Positions 49,114-57,342 of a stretch of 64,000 nucleotides of DNA are shown here, piece after piece. Within the stretch, counting starts at the first letter, position 1. Every line of letters starts with the position of its first letter. This DNA is from JBAYIE01 sp965279165. Its GTDB lineage: Bacteria > Bacteroidota > Bacteroidia > UKL13-3. The position numbers and the translations under genes were made by a program. The stretch spans positions 496,001 to 560,000 of the forward strand of contig OZ257140.1 of assembly GCA_965279165.1 (NCBI GenBank), given 5' to 3'. Under the pieces are notes generated by a model that had not been told where the DNA came from, made no database searches, and saw only the letters and a list, made by a program, of their open reading frames with translations.

Positions 49114-50715
49114 ATGCTCGTACTAGTTAAAAAATTAATTGGCTTACCAACCACCGTATGGATGTTGCTATTCCTTAGTCAACCACAGTTTGTTCAAGCA
49201 AACGAATTTATTCCGGTCTCAGGAAAAATAAAAAAAGTTACGGTTTACCCCGGACAAGCACAGGTAACCAGAATTGCGCAAGTAAATCTACCTGCCGGAA
49301 TTAGTAAACTTGCCTTCCGCGAAATTTCCCCTTTTATAGATATGAATAGTATTCAGGTGGTAACGGAGGAAGGCGTAAATTTAATTGGTGTTACCAAACG
49401 AACCGGTAGTTTGGAACAACCTGTATTGCCCGAGTATATACAACAAATGCAAGATTCGCTGGAAGTGATTGAAGAAACCTTATTGCAAAATAAAGTTAAG
49501 CGAGATGCCGTGCTTATCGAAAAGGAAGTGTTATTGGCTAATAAACAAACAGGAGGTACCGCAGCTGTACTACATGCCGACGACCTGGAAGAAACCTTAA
49601 ATCTTTTCAGAAAAAAAATGCAGGATATCGGTGAGGAATGGAATAAGCTGGCGAAGGCAGATAAACCTCTTCTGGCAACCCAAAAGAAATTTAAAAAAGA
49701 ACTGGATGATTATCATCAAAATCACCAAAACCGATTCGAATTAATTATTACCGTTGAAACAGCCGCTGCAGGCACCAATGCAAATTTCGAATTTTCTTAT
49801 CTGGTAAGTAATTGTAGCTGGACACCTTCTTATGATATCCGCATCAAGGATTTTAACTCTCCCTTACAACTAATCAGCAAGGCTTCTATTTCCCAACAAA
49901 CGAGAGAAGATTGGAATAATATTGAACTTCGCCTCTCCACCTCCGACCCTAACCTGAGCGGTACCAAACCTGAATTAGATATAAACCGAATTGGCTTTTT
50001 AGAACAACAAGTATTAGGATTAGATAGAATTCAAACAAAGTCAAATAAAGCAATGATTGCAGAAATGGGTGCCCCGGCAAGTGCAGATTTTGCGGCGGTT
50101 CAACATTTCGAAACCCATATCGAATTTGTTGCTGCCTTACCACAATCCATCCCTAGCGATCAGGAATCTCATATGGTAGATTTAACTACCAGTCAATTTC
50201 CTGCCTATTATGCTTATGGATCCGTACCTAAAATAGACGCTGCTGTTTATGCAACAGCAAAAATTACAGCCAACGACCTTGCCAACCAAATTCCCGGAAA
50301 TGCGAATATATATTTCAATGGAACCTTTACAGGCCAAACTTACCTGCAAACCACTTCAAATGATTCGCTGCTGATCAGCCTTGGTTTGGATAAACGCATT
50401 CCAATTGAAAGGATATTATCTAAAAGTCTTTCGAGCAGATCCTGTTTTGGAGGAACCGTAAAAGATGTTAAAGCTTGGGAAATAAAGTTGAGAAATACCC
50501 GTAAAGAAAAAATACAGGTAATAATAGAAGACCAAATCCCTGTATCAGAAAATGCGGAAATTGAAGTTAAATTATTAGAAATGAATGGTGCCCTATATGA
50601 TGCTAAAACAGGAAAATTAACCTGGATTCTTACCCTAGATGGGGAAAAAAGCACAAGTGTTAATTTCTCATTTGAGGTTAAATATCCAAAAGATAAGACG
50701 ATTTCCCCGTATTAA
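49114..50715 (+). CDS. DUF4139/MuiA-family exported protein
   Basis: I start at ATG 49114, eleven bases after the carboxylase stop, since MLVLVKKLIGLPTTVWMLLFLSQPQFVQA is then a signal peptide; a longer frame overlaps the upstream gene. The N-terminal part ('GKIKKVTVYPGQAQVTRIAQVNLPAGISKLAFREIS') is DUF4140. A coiled-coil follows ('LEETLNLFRKKMQDIGEEWNKL'), then DUF4139 ('FEFSYLVSNCSWTPSYDIRIKDF', 'QQTREDWNNIELRLSTSDPNLSG'). A CarboxypepD_reg insert is absent. The family is called 'mucoidy inhibitor MuiA' after one member; its molecular role is unclear. It may be cotranscribed with the carboxylase. Confidence 0.9.
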   Translation: MLVLVKKLIGLPTTVWMLLFLSQPQFVQANEFIPVSGKIKKVTVYPGQAQVTRIAQVNLPAGISKLAFREISPFIDMNSIQVVTEEGVNLIGVTKRTGSLEQPVLPEYIQQMQDSLEVIEETLLQNKVKRDAVLIEKEVLLANKQTGGTAAVLHADDLEETLNLFRKKMQDIGEEWNKLAKADKPLLATQKKFKKELDDYHQNHQNRFELIITVETAAAGTNANFEFSYLVSNCSWTPSYDIRIKDFNSPLQLISKASISQQTREDWNNIELRLSTSDPNLSGTKPELDINRIGFLEQQVLGLDRIQTKSNKAMIAEMGAPASADFAAVQHFETHIEFVAALPQSIPSDQESHMVDLTTSQFPAYYAYGSVPKIDAAVYATAKITANDLANQIPGNANIYFNGTFTGQTYLQTTSNDSLLISLGLDKRIPIERILSKSLSSRSCFGGTVKDVKAWEIKLRNTRKEKIQVIIEDQIPVSENAEIEVKLLEMNGALYDAKTGKLTWILTLDGEKSTSVNFSFEVKYPKDKTISPY

Positions 50716-50758
50716 AAGCAGGGCATTAATCCGTTATAACAAAAGGGATAATGTAGAT

Positions 50759-50866
50759 TTACCGAATGATTCCGGTAAGGTCAATGGAAAATTTAGGGCA
50801 ACTGCTTTTGCACGAACCTAAAACCAATACGAAACCAATTGCCAGTAATAAAATGTACTTTTTCAT
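50759..50866 (-). CDS. 35-residue lipoprotein
   Basis: A short frame, MKKYILLLAIGFVLVLGSCK, followed by SSCPKFSIDLTGIIR and TAA. It has a basic start, a hydrophobic core and a perfect lipobox L-G-S-C (Cys 19), leaving a mature lipopeptide of 17 residues. Tiny lipoproteins with C-x-x-x-C near the lipidated Cys are frequent in Bacteroidota and usually unannotated. It lies antisense after the MuiA-family gene, in its own 250-base gap. Function unknown. Confidence 0.65.
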   Translation of the reverse strand: MKKYILLLAIGFVLVLGSCKSSCPKFSIDLTGIIR

Positions 50867-50966
50867 CGCGATTATTTCATACAAAATTAGTGTTTTTTAT
50901 TAAATTACAATCTTATTTAGAAAAGATTTAATCACAAGATGTTGACAATGAATACCTAATGATTTG

Positions 50967-51581
50967 TTAATTTCTCTTCAAAAGTCCTTCACGCAGCAAT
51001 TCCCGAATTGAATTATAGGTATCCAACTTCTGAATGTCCAATGTTTTACGGCTAAACCATTCGGCTTCGGTAATATGTTCTTCTCTTTGAGGAATCAATT
51101 TTTCACTCCATTCGGTATACATATTAAACCAGTAGGTTATTTTTAGAAAACGATGGTTATGCAGTTTATAGGTATGATAAGTAACAGGCAAAACCGAGAT
51201 CATCGATAAATCACCAATTCCGCATTCTTCCTTTACCTCACGTAAAGCAGCTTGTTCCGGTGTTTCATCCCCGTCGATTTTACCTTTGGGCAAATCCCAT
51301 TTCCCCAATCGCTTAATCAATAAAATTTCATCTTTGTCATTAAAAACCAAACCTCCGGCAGCCTCAATGGCAACAAAATGGCTAAAAAAATCTTTGAATG
51401 CAAACAATTCGTCGTCGCAATGTACCACATACCCTTTGCTGCTAATAGTTTCACTTTCCTTGATCAAACTCAATGTGGTTAATGGGTCGTGCTTTACCCG
51501 TTTACATGCAGCAAACCATTCATCCACAATTTCTGCAGAGGTTAAAATGAAGGGCTTTTCGTTGATGAAAATTTTGTACAT
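50967..51581 (-). CDS. NUDIX hydrolase
   Basis: The real start is ATG 51581 (MYKIFINEKPFILTSA); the longer frame runs into pyrE on the opposite strand. The 204-residue protein has an N-terminal domain of about 65 residues and a NUDIX domain whose box is 'GKIDGDETPEQAALREVKEECGI' (G-x5-E-x7-R-E-x-x-E-E-x-G), preceded by 'AAGGLVFNDKDEILLIKRLGKWDLP'. NUDIX enzymes hydrolyse nucleoside diphosphate derivatives; the substrate is not known. It is divergent from pyrE with 7 bases between the two start codons, an arrangement that I recall from other Bacteroidota, so a nucleotide-related role is plausible. Confidence 0.92.
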   Translation of the reverse strand: MYKIFINEKPFILTSAEIVDEWFAACKRVKHDPLTTLSLIKESETISSKGYVVHCDDELFAFKDFFSHFVAIEAAGGLVFNDKDEILLIKRLGKWDLPKGKIDGDETPEQAALREVKEECGIGDLSMISVLPVTYHTYKLHNHRFLKITYWFNMYTEWSEKLIPQREEHITEAEWFSRKTLDIQKLDTYNSIRELLREGLLKRN

Positions 51582-51584
51582 TTG
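51577..51584 (+). promoter_or_regulatory. promoter -7 box of pyrE overlapping the NUDIX start codon
   Basis: TACATTTG, a perfect TAnnTTTG, only 4 bases before the pyrE ATG at 51589 and covering the NUDIX start codon on the other strand. Transcription would begin at or next to the ATG, so the pyrE message is probably leaderless. A -33 TTG at the ideal distance is not clear. Confidence 0.6.
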
Positions 51585-51588
51585 CTTG

Positions 51589-52230
51589 ATGTATTCGACC
51601 GAAACAACAGCCGCTAAGATAGCAGAATATTTATTAGAAATAAATGCAATAAAACTTAACCCCGAAAATCCATTTACTTGGACTTCCGGATGGAAATCAC
51701 CAATATATAGCGACAACCGCTTGTCGTTATCATACCCGCTTATTCGTAACTTTATTAAAGTTGAATTGGGAAAAAGTATTCGAAGTAATTTCCCACAAGC
51801 AGAAGCAATCATTGGCGTTGCAACGGCCGGCATAGCTCCAGGCGCTATCGCAGCGGATGAATTAGAACTCCCTTTTGGTTATGTAAGAAGCGAACCTAAA
51901 AAACATGGTATGGGCAAACAAATCGAAGGAGATATTCGCCCCGGACAAAAAATTGTGGTGGTTGAAGACCTCGTATCTACCGGAAAAAGCAGCTTACAAG
52001 CAATAGAAACCTTACGAAACGCCGGATGTGATGTGTTGGGAATGGTATCGATTTTTACCTATGGGTTTGATGCCGCTGAAAAAGCATTTAAATTGGCCAA
52101 TTGCCCCTATGTTTCGTTGAGCAATTACAATTCCTTAATTGAGGTCGCAATAGCAAAACATATAATCAAACCGGAACAAATCGACTTGTTAAACCAATGG
52201 CGAATTTCACCTGATACCTGGAATCAATAA
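51589..52230 (+). CDS. pyrE: orotate phosphoribosyltransferase
   Basis: A 213-residue enzyme forming OMP from orotate and PRPP in pyrimidine synthesis. The start at 51589 (MYSTETTAAKIAEYLLEINA) gives the usual length; the longer frame is antisense to the NUDIX gene. Seen: 'PFTWTSGWKSPIYSDNRLSLSYP', 'AIIGVATAGIAPGAIAADEL', 'FGYVRSEPKKHGMGKQIEG' (catalytic loop) and the PRPP-binding 'KIVVVEDLVSTGKSS'. plsC follows 4 bases later. Confidence 0.97.
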   Translation: MYSTETTAAKIAEYLLEINAIKLNPENPFTWTSGWKSPIYSDNRLSLSYPLIRNFIKVELGKSIRSNFPQAEAIIGVATAGIAPGAIAADELELPFGYVRSEPKKHGMGKQIEGDIRPGQKIVVVEDLVSTGKSSLQAIETLRNAGCDVLGMVSIFTYGFDAAEKAFKLANCPYVSLSNYNSLIEVAIAKHIIKPEQIDLLNQWRISPDTWNQ

Positions 52231-52234
52231 AGCC

Positions 52235-52975
52235 ATGGAGAAAACGGTAAACGCCTTTAAATTTTTATTTGCTGTTTGGTTTGGATTCTGGGTATTAATC
52301 GGATTTATTATCTTGTATCCCGGTTTTGCGTTAACCCTAAGCAATCCTAAATGGTACTCAAGAGCCCATCAATTAAGAAGATTTTGGGGCAGGTGGTTAT
52401 TTTTCTGGGGTGCAATTAGGGTGAAACAAATAATCGAAACTCCTTTCAACCATCAATCGCCTTACGTTATTGTGCCAAACCACACTTCTCAATTGGATAT
52501 AGTGTCGTTAACCGTAAAACTACGTCTTGATTTTAATTTTATGGCGAAAATGGAACTTGCCAAAGTTCCTGTATTCGGCATATTTTTTCGAACCATTGAT
52601 ATTGCAGTTGATCGAAAAAATATTCGCCAGGCAGCTAAGGCATACCAAAAAGCAATGTTGCATCTTGATTCGGGTAAAAGCATTGTGATTTTTCCTGAAG
52701 GTACCATCAATTCGCATACCCCGAAATTAGGCCGATTTAAAGAAGGCGCATTTAAACTTGCCATCGAAAAACAAGTGGATATTTTACCGGTAACCATTAT
52801 TGGGAATTGGCAAGTTTTACCCGACCAAGGAAAATTTCATTTTCTTCCGGGTAAAGTCATTCAATATGTTCATACTCCAATATCTACAAAAGGAATGACC
52901 ATTGATGACGTGGATGTTTTAAAAGAAAAGGTTTTTCAAATCATAAAAAGTAAATTAGCAGAATATGGACATTAG
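52235..52975 (+). CDS. plsC: 1-acyl-sn-glycerol-3-phosphate acyltransferase
   Basis: A 246-residue membrane-bound acyltransferase making phosphatidate from lysophosphatidate. There is an N-terminal membrane helix (about 8-34), the catalytic H-x4-D motif in 'VPNHTSQLDIVSL' (His 83, Asp 88), a block II 'FFRTIDIAVDRKN', and 'VIFPEGTINSHTPKLGRFKEGAFKLA' (block III, glycerophosphate binding). Length is typical. It is in a tight plus-strand run with pyrE upstream and gatC overlapping its last 11 bases. Confidence 0.93.
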   Translation: MEKTVNAFKFLFAVWFGFWVLIGFIILYPGFALTLSNPKWYSRAHQLRRFWGRWLFFWGAIRVKQIIETPFNHQSPYVIVPNHTSQLDIVSLTVKLRLDFNFMAKMELAKVPVFGIFFRTIDIAVDRKNIRQAAKAYQKAMLHLDSGKSIVIFPEGTINSHTPKLGRFKEGAFKLAIEKQVDILPVTIIGNWQVLPDQGKFHFLPGKVIQYVHTPISTKGMTIDDVDVLKEKVFQIIKSKLAEYGH

Positions 52976-53255
52976 CAATGCACTCATCGATAAATTAGCC
53001 GACCTATCCAAGCTCGAATTTGAAGGTACAGAGAAGGAACATATCAAAGAAGACATGGCTAAAATCCTAACCTTTATCGAGAAATTAAATAAAATCGACA
53101 CCACCGGAGTAGAGCCTCTTATTTTTATGTCGGATGCTGTTAATATTTTAAGAGAAGATGAGGTAAAACAAATGATTACCCATGAGGAGGCTTTATCAAA
53201 TGCTCCCAAACGCGACTCCGACTATTTCAGGGTACCTAAATTCCTCGATAAATAA
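52965..53255 (+). CDS. gatC: aspartyl/glutamyl-tRNA amidotransferase subunit C
   Basis: A 96-residue subunit of the GatCAB complex, which amidates Glu-tRNA(Gln) or Asp-tRNA(Asn). It follows the family pattern: 'LIDKLADLSKLEFEGTEKEHIKEDMAKILTFIEKLNKIDTTGVEPL' then 'LREDEVKQMITHEEALSNAPKRDSDYFRVPKFLDK' (the 'L-x-x-A-P...F-x-V-P' ending). gatA and gatB are not in the window. It overlaps plsC by 11 bases and is followed 2 bases later by an ABC ATPase gene. Confidence 0.95.
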   Translation: MDISNALIDKLADLSKLEFEGTEKEHIKEDMAKILTFIEKLNKIDTTGVEPLIFMSDAVNILREDEVKQMITHEEALSNAPKRDSDYFRVPKFLDK

Positions 53256-53257
53256 AA

Positions 53258-53950
53258 ATGGCTGCACCTGTCATAGAATTAAAAGATATTACCCGTTACT
53301 TTACCGTAGGAGATGTTGAAGTACAAGCATTGCGTGGTGTTTCCTTAAACATCAACAAAGGCGAATATGTTGCCTTAATGGGACCATCCGGTTCGGGTAA
53401 ATCGACCTTAATGAATATTCTAGGGTGCTTGGATACACCAACCAAGGGAGAATATATTTTAAATAACCAGGATGTAAGTCATTTGAGTGATAACGAACTG
53501 GCCGAAATCAGAAACAAAGAAATTGGTTTTGTATTTCAAACCTTTAACCTTCTTGCCCGCAGCAGCGCGCTCGACAATGTAGCTTTGCCATTGGTTTATG
53601 CAGGTTACAATAAAAAGGAAAGAAAAGAAAAAGCGGAAGCCGTTTTGGCAAGTGTAAGTCTTTCGGATCGCATGGATCACAAGCCAAATGAACTATCCGG
53701 CGGGCAAAGACAAAGGGTAGCAATCGCAAGGGCTCTAATCAATTCTCCATCTTTAATCCTAGCGGATGAACCAACCGGAAACCTAGATTCAAAAACATCC
53801 TATGAAATCATGGAATTAATTGAATTAATTCATCAGAAAGGGAATACGATTGTGGTAGTTACCCACGAAGAGGACATTGCACGTAGGGCAAAAAGAATTG
53901 TGCGACTTCGCGATGGTGTTATCGAAAGCGACGAATTAAATACAAATTAG
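53258..53950 (+). CDS. ABC transporter ATPase, LolD/MacB type
   Basis: A 230-residue ATPase: Walker A 'GPSGSGKST' (42-50), Q loop 'GFVFQTFNLLAR', signature 'LSGGQRQRVAIARAL', Walker B 'LILADEPTGNLD', and H loop 'VVVTHEEDIA'. The length, the 'GEYVALMGPSGSGKSTLMNILGCLD' segment and the lack of a fused permease put it in the LolD/MacB/FtsE group, which drives lipoprotein release, peptide export or cell-division roles. The matching permease is not next to it, so the partner is unknown. It is convergent with fabD with a 2-base gap. Confidence 0.93.
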   Translation: MAAPVIELKDITRYFTVGDVEVQALRGVSLNINKGEYVALMGPSGSGKSTLMNILGCLDTPTKGEYILNNQDVSHLSDNELAEIRNKEIGFVFQTFNLLARSSALDNVALPLVYAGYNKKERKEKAEAVLASVSLSDRMDHKPNELSGGQRQRVAIARALINSPSLILADEPTGNLDSKTSYEIMELIELIHQKGNTIVVVTHEEDIARRAKRIVRLRDGVIESDELNTN

Positions 53951-53952
53951 AT

Positions 53953-54828
53953 TTAAAGCGAAGCCGTAATCGCTTCTTTATGTATCTTCTTCACCAAACC
54001 TTGTAGTACATTTCCGGGACCGCACTCTATAAATTTGATTGCGCCATCCGATACCATTGCACGAACACTTTGTGTCCATTTAACCGGTGCAGTTAATTGC
54101 AATATTAAATTTTGCTTGATCGTTTCTACATCCCGCACTGCTGCTGCCGGTACATTCTGGTAAACAGCACAAACAGGGGTATGAAATGTTGTTGCTAAAA
54201 TTGCATCCTGTAATTCTACTCTTGCCGGCTCCATAAATGGGGAATGGAATGCTCCGCCAACAGGTAATACCAAGGCACGTTTCGCCCCGGCCTGCTTTAA
54301 TAGTTCGCAAGCTTTATTTACACCGGTAATTGATCCTGAAATAACCAATTGACCCGGACAATTAAAATTAGCTGCCACCACAACATCATCGGTTATTGAT
54401 TTACAAATTTCTTCAACCTTATCATCTTCCATTCCAAGCACGGCAGCCATTGTGGAAGGTGCCAGTTCGCAAGCTTTCTGCATGGCAAGCGCACGTTTAT
54501 ATACTAATTTTAATCCATCTTCGAACGACAAAGTTTTGTTGGCAACCAATGCCGAAAATTCGCCAAGCGAATGCCCTGCTACCATGTCGGGATTAAATCC
54601 TTCATGAGTTAATGCCTTAATTACCGAATGTAAAAAAACTGCCGGTTGCGTAATTTTAGTTTGCTTTAAATCTTCCTCACTTCCAACAAACATGGTATCG
54701 GTAATTCGGAATCCCAATATTTCATTTGCAGATTCAAACCAGTTTCTAGCTGCTTCTGAATTATCATATATGTCTTTGCCCATACCCGAAAACTGTGAGC
54801 CTTGACCGGGAAAAATATATGCTTTCAT
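53953..54828 (-). CDS. fabD: malonyl-CoA-acyl carrier protein transacylase
   Basis: A 291-residue enzyme that loads malonyl groups onto ACP for fatty acid synthesis. Catalytic Ser 87 in 'VAGHSLGEFSALV', the N-terminal 'IFPGQGSQFSGMGKDIY', a carboxylate-binding Arg in 'YKRALAMQKAC', and His in 'PVGGAFHSPFM'. Length is normal. It is not clustered with other fab genes here. A terminator (54853-54884) insulates it from the gene upstream. Confidence 0.96.
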   Translation of the reverse strand: MKAYIFPGQGSQFSGMGKDIYDNSEAARNWFESANEILGFRITDTMFVGSEEDLKQTKITQPAVFLHSVIKALTHEGFNPDMVAGHSLGEFSALVANKTLSFEDGLKLVYKRALAMQKACELAPSTMAAVLGMEDDKVEEICKSITDDVVVAANFNCPGQLVISGSITGVNKACELLKQAGAKRALVLPVGGAFHSPFMEPARVELQDAILATTFHTPVCAVYQNVPAAAVRDVETIKQNLILQLTAPVKWTQSVRAMVSDGAIKFIECGPGNVLQGLVKKIHKEAITASL

Positions 54829-54852
54829 ATGTTGCTTGTTAAAATTTCAGAC

Positions 54853-54884
54853 AAAAAATAACCGGATGTGTATTTCATCCGGTT
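54853..54884 (-). terminator. rho-independent terminator between the lipoprotein gene and fabD
   Basis: On the minus strand AACCGGATG, loop AAATACA, CATCCGGTT, then ATTTTTTG. A perfect 9-base stem with a T tract, 20 bases after the stop of the lipoprotein gene and just before fabD. Confidence 0.85.
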
Positions 54885-54903
54885 ACCTTGAATTTATTAT
54901 ATT

Positions 54904-55533
54904 TTATTGAAATGCTTTCATTTCATTCAGGATATCCTGCAATTTATTCACATTGATTATGTGTTTTCTTTTGCCAACCCATAAAATTACATCACTTGGG
55001 TTATTGGCATTGTTGTCCTTCGGTAAACTAATGTAAACGGTTGGCGATAATTGATAATCAACATTAATGGTTTCATTCTTCACCGGGCGGGTATTTTTAT
55101 ACGCAGCACGTAGTACAGGGATGTAATTTAAAAGTTTATCAATATTTTCCATCGGTACATGGGTGAAGTAAATATTTAAGTCGCCTAATTGACGAATAAA
55201 GTCATCTCCACGTACTTTAGAATATAAATTCTTTACATCAAATGTAAAAACAGAATCTTGAATGGTGAAATTTTTAGCAATTTTATGCGAACCAATAACC
55301 AGATATTTCATGGAGTCTTGTTTAAAAGCAATAAACTCTATTTGTGCATTGGTAACAGATTCACCGGCTCGGTATAATAATTCACTTTTACTTATGGTAA
55401 TGGAATCTTGAATATGTACTTCTACATTATTTTTAATGTAATAATCCCAAACATTAGTTACTGAATGACCACAAGACACCAATGATGCAGTGAGTAGAAA
55501 AATACTTAGTCGTTTTAAAGCTTTTAAATTCAT
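54904..55533 (-). CDS. lipoprotein of unknown function
   Basis: A 209-residue protein with signal peptide and lipobox 'SLVSCG' (Cys 21). The mature part is mixed alpha/beta: 'VHIQDSITISKSELLYRAGESVTNAQIEFIAFKQDSMKYLVIGS', 'FDVKNLYSKVRGDDFIRQL' and a C-terminal 'ILWVGKRKHIINVNKLQDILNEMKAF'. I do not recognise a family. It has a TATATTCG promoter-like box about 25 bases upstream and a good terminator, so it is a single-gene unit. Confidence 0.78.
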   Translation of the reverse strand: MNLKALKRLSIFLLTASLVSCGHSVTNVWDYYIKNNVEVHIQDSITISKSELLYRAGESVTNAQIEFIAFKQDSMKYLVIGSHKIAKNFTIQDSVFTFDVKNLYSKVRGDDFIRQLGDLNIYFTHVPMENIDKLLNYIPVLRAAYKNTRPVKNETINVDYQLSPTVYISLPKDNNANNPSDVILWVGKRKHIINVNKLQDILNEMKAFQ

Positions 55534-55590
55534 AGTTAATTAGATTTCGGAAACGAATATATAAATTAAAGTGTCAGAAAAAAATATTTC

Positions 55591-56016
55591 TTATTCGCCA
55601 TAATATTCTACATAATTCCTGTCGGTTTCAACCAGCTTGATACAATGCAACTTTCCATGTTCAATAAAGGGCTCTAAGATTTCCCAAATTGCCACCACAA
55701 TATTCTCGATTGAAGCCAACTTATCTTTCATAAATGCCACATCTTCATTGATATTCATGTGATCAAGCTTATCAATAACATGCTCCTTAATTACCAATTT
55801 AAGCTTCTTCAAATCCATCACCATCCCCGAATCTTCATTTGCGATTCCTTTCACAGTTACAAATAAATCAAAATTGTGACCATGATAATTTTTGTTGGCA
55901 CATTTGCCAAAAAATGCTTCGTTCTCTTCTACTGTCCACTTTGGATTAAAAAGACGGTGAGCTGCATTAAAATGCTCTTTGCGGGTTATATAAACGGTTT
56001 TTTTACGATTGTTCAT
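55591..56016 (-). CDS. 6-pyruvoyl-tetrahydropterin synthase/QueD family protein
   Basis: I start at ATG 56016 (MNNRKKTVYITRKEHFNAAHRL); 14 extra upstream codons are possible. Zinc ligands are His in 'FNAAHRL' and the pair in 'YHGHNFDLFV'; the catalytic Cys is in 'FFGKCANKNYHGHNF'. 'GMVMDLKKLKLVIKEHVIDKLDHMNIN' and the C-terminal 'VETDRNYVEYYGE' are also standard. It is either 6-carboxy-tetrahydropterin synthase (QueD, queuosine/7-deazaguanine pathway) or a PTPS-type enzyme; the C-x3-H-x-H form fits both. No other queuosine genes are nearby. Confidence 0.9.
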   Translation of the reverse strand: MNNRKKTVYITRKEHFNAAHRLFNPKWTVEENEAFFGKCANKNYHGHNFDLFVTVKGIANEDSGMVMDLKKLKLVIKEHVIDKLDHMNINEDVAFMKDKLASIENIVVAIWEILEPFIEHGKLHCIKLVETDRNYVEYYGE

Positions 56017-56104
56017 CCGAGTAAAAATCGAGTTGCAAAAGTATCTGTCGTTAGCCAATTAACCTAAATCTTTATTTGAAAAAGCATTTCTGCCTGTTAA
56101 TTGC

Positions 56105-56112
56105 TATTTTTG
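56105..56112 (+). promoter_or_regulatory. promoter -7 box of the hldD-like gene
   Basis: TATTTTTG, 20 bases before the ATG at 56132; a perfect TAnnTTTG. No clear -33 TTG at the ideal spacing. Confidence 0.5.
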
Positions 56113-56131
56113 ACTTTATTAATATGCATTC

Positions 56132-57097
56132 ATGATTGTAATTACAGGTGCTGAAGGTTTTATAGGAAGTTGTTTATTGGCCGGACTAAACGAAGCAGGA
56201 TATAACGATATCATTTTGGTGGATGATTTCGGTGATTCAGAGCGGTCACTGAACTTAAAAAACAAACATTATACGGCCTGCGTGGAAAGAAAAGTTTTTT
56301 TTACTTGGCTTGAACAACATGCCAATGGGGTTCAATTTGTATTTCATATTGGAGCCCGCACCGATACAACAGAGCCCGACGAAGCAATATTTAAAGAGTT
56401 GAACCTTGATTTTAGTAAGCGATTATGGCAGATATGTGTTACCCACGGTTTGCCTTTGGTTTACGCATCATCAGCCGCTACTTATGGTGATGGTGCCCAT
56501 GGCTATGACGACGATGAATCGTTGATGCCTTTATTAAAACCTTTAAATCCTTATGGAAGATCGAAAAACGACTTTGATATATGGGCCGCGCAACAAACGG
56601 TGAAGCCTTATTTTTGGGCTGGACTAAAGTTTTTTAACGTGTATGGACCAAATGAATACCATAAAGGAAGAATGGCTTCGGTGGTTCTGCATGCTTACCA
56701 ACAAATAATTAAATCAGGAACGGTGACTCTTTTTCGCTCCCATCGTGACGAAATTAAAGATGGGGAACAAATGCGCGATTTTATTTATGTAAAAGACCTG
56801 GTACGTGTTTGTTTGTATTTGATGCATAACCGTAAATCAAGTGGCATTTATAACCTGGGATCAGGTAAAGCAAGAACTTTTATCGATCTGGTAAATCCGA
56901 TTTTTACCGTCTTAAAGTTGCCAGTTCAAATCAACTTTATCGATACACCGATGGATATCAGAGATAAATACCAGTATTTTACTGAGGCAAAAATGAGCAA
57001 ATTGAAAGAAGCTGGTTACGTCAATCCTTTTACCAGTTTAGAAGATGGGGTAAGCGATTATGTTAAAACGTATTTAATGGAGAACAAATATTGGTAA
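56132..57097 (+). CDS. hldD: ADP-L-glycero-D-manno-heptose 6-epimerase
   Basis: A 321-residue short-chain dehydrogenase-type epimerase: NADP-binding 'VITGAEGFIGSCLL', 'GARTDTTE', Ser in 'YASSAATYGDG', the Y-x-x-x-K pair in 'NPYGRSKNDFD', then 'KFFNVYGPNEYHKGRMASV' and 'GEQMRDFIYVKDL', which are specific to HldD (RfaD). It converts ADP-D-glycero-D-manno-heptose to the L,D form for the LPS inner core. It is alone here, apart from the surface-polysaccharide genes at 31-36 kb. It is convergent with the next gene with a 2-base gap. Confidence 0.94.
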   Translation: MIVITGAEGFIGSCLLAGLNEAGYNDIILVDDFGDSERSLNLKNKHYTACVERKVFFTWLEQHANGVQFVFHIGARTDTTEPDEAIFKELNLDFSKRLWQICVTHGLPLVYASSAATYGDGAHGYDDDESLMPLLKPLNPYGRSKNDFDIWAAQQTVKPYFWAGLKFFNVYGPNEYHKGRMASVVLHAYQQIIKSGTVTLFRSHRDEIKDGEQMRDFIYVKDLVRVCLYLMHNRKSSGIYNLGSGKARTFIDLVNPIFTVLKLPVQINFIDTPMDIRDKYQYFTEAKMSKLKEAGYVNPFTSLEDGVSDYVKTYLMENKYW

Positions 57098-57099
57098 AA

Positions 57100-57342
57100 T
57101 CAATCCTTGCTTTTTCGCAGCATATACACAAAAGCTATGCTACCCAAAAATAAAACCAGTATTAATCCATATTTCTGTTTGGTATAAAAATCAAACGATA
57201 AATATCCTATCATAAAAAAGAAAAGCAAAGCACGGAACCACTTTTTTCGCGAACCGCTTAGACTTGTTTTTTTTAACAAAAAGTAAACCAATACTGCAAC
57301 CAGTACGGCTCCGATAAAAAGTGAAATTTGAATCCAATTCAT
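57100..57342 (-). CDS. small membrane protein, three predicted helices
   Basis: An 80-residue protein with hydrophobic segments at about 5-23 ('ISLFIGAVLVAVLVYFLLKK'), 35-50 ('WFRALLFFFMIGYLSFDFY') and 56-73 ('GLILVLFLGSIAFVYMLRK'). I recognise no family. Its start overlaps the stop of the alkaline phosphatase gene by 4 bases, so it is translated from the same message. Confidence 0.72.
   Translation of the reverse strand: MNWIQISLFIGAVLVAVLVYFLLKKTSLSGSRKKWFRALLFFFMIGYLSFDFYTKQKYGLILVLFLGSIAFVYMLRKSKD

Noticed and set aside
54853..54884. Regulatory riboswitch before fabD
   Set aside because: The hairpin has a T tract in the right place for a terminator of the upstream lipoprotein gene and lies too close to be a riboswitch.
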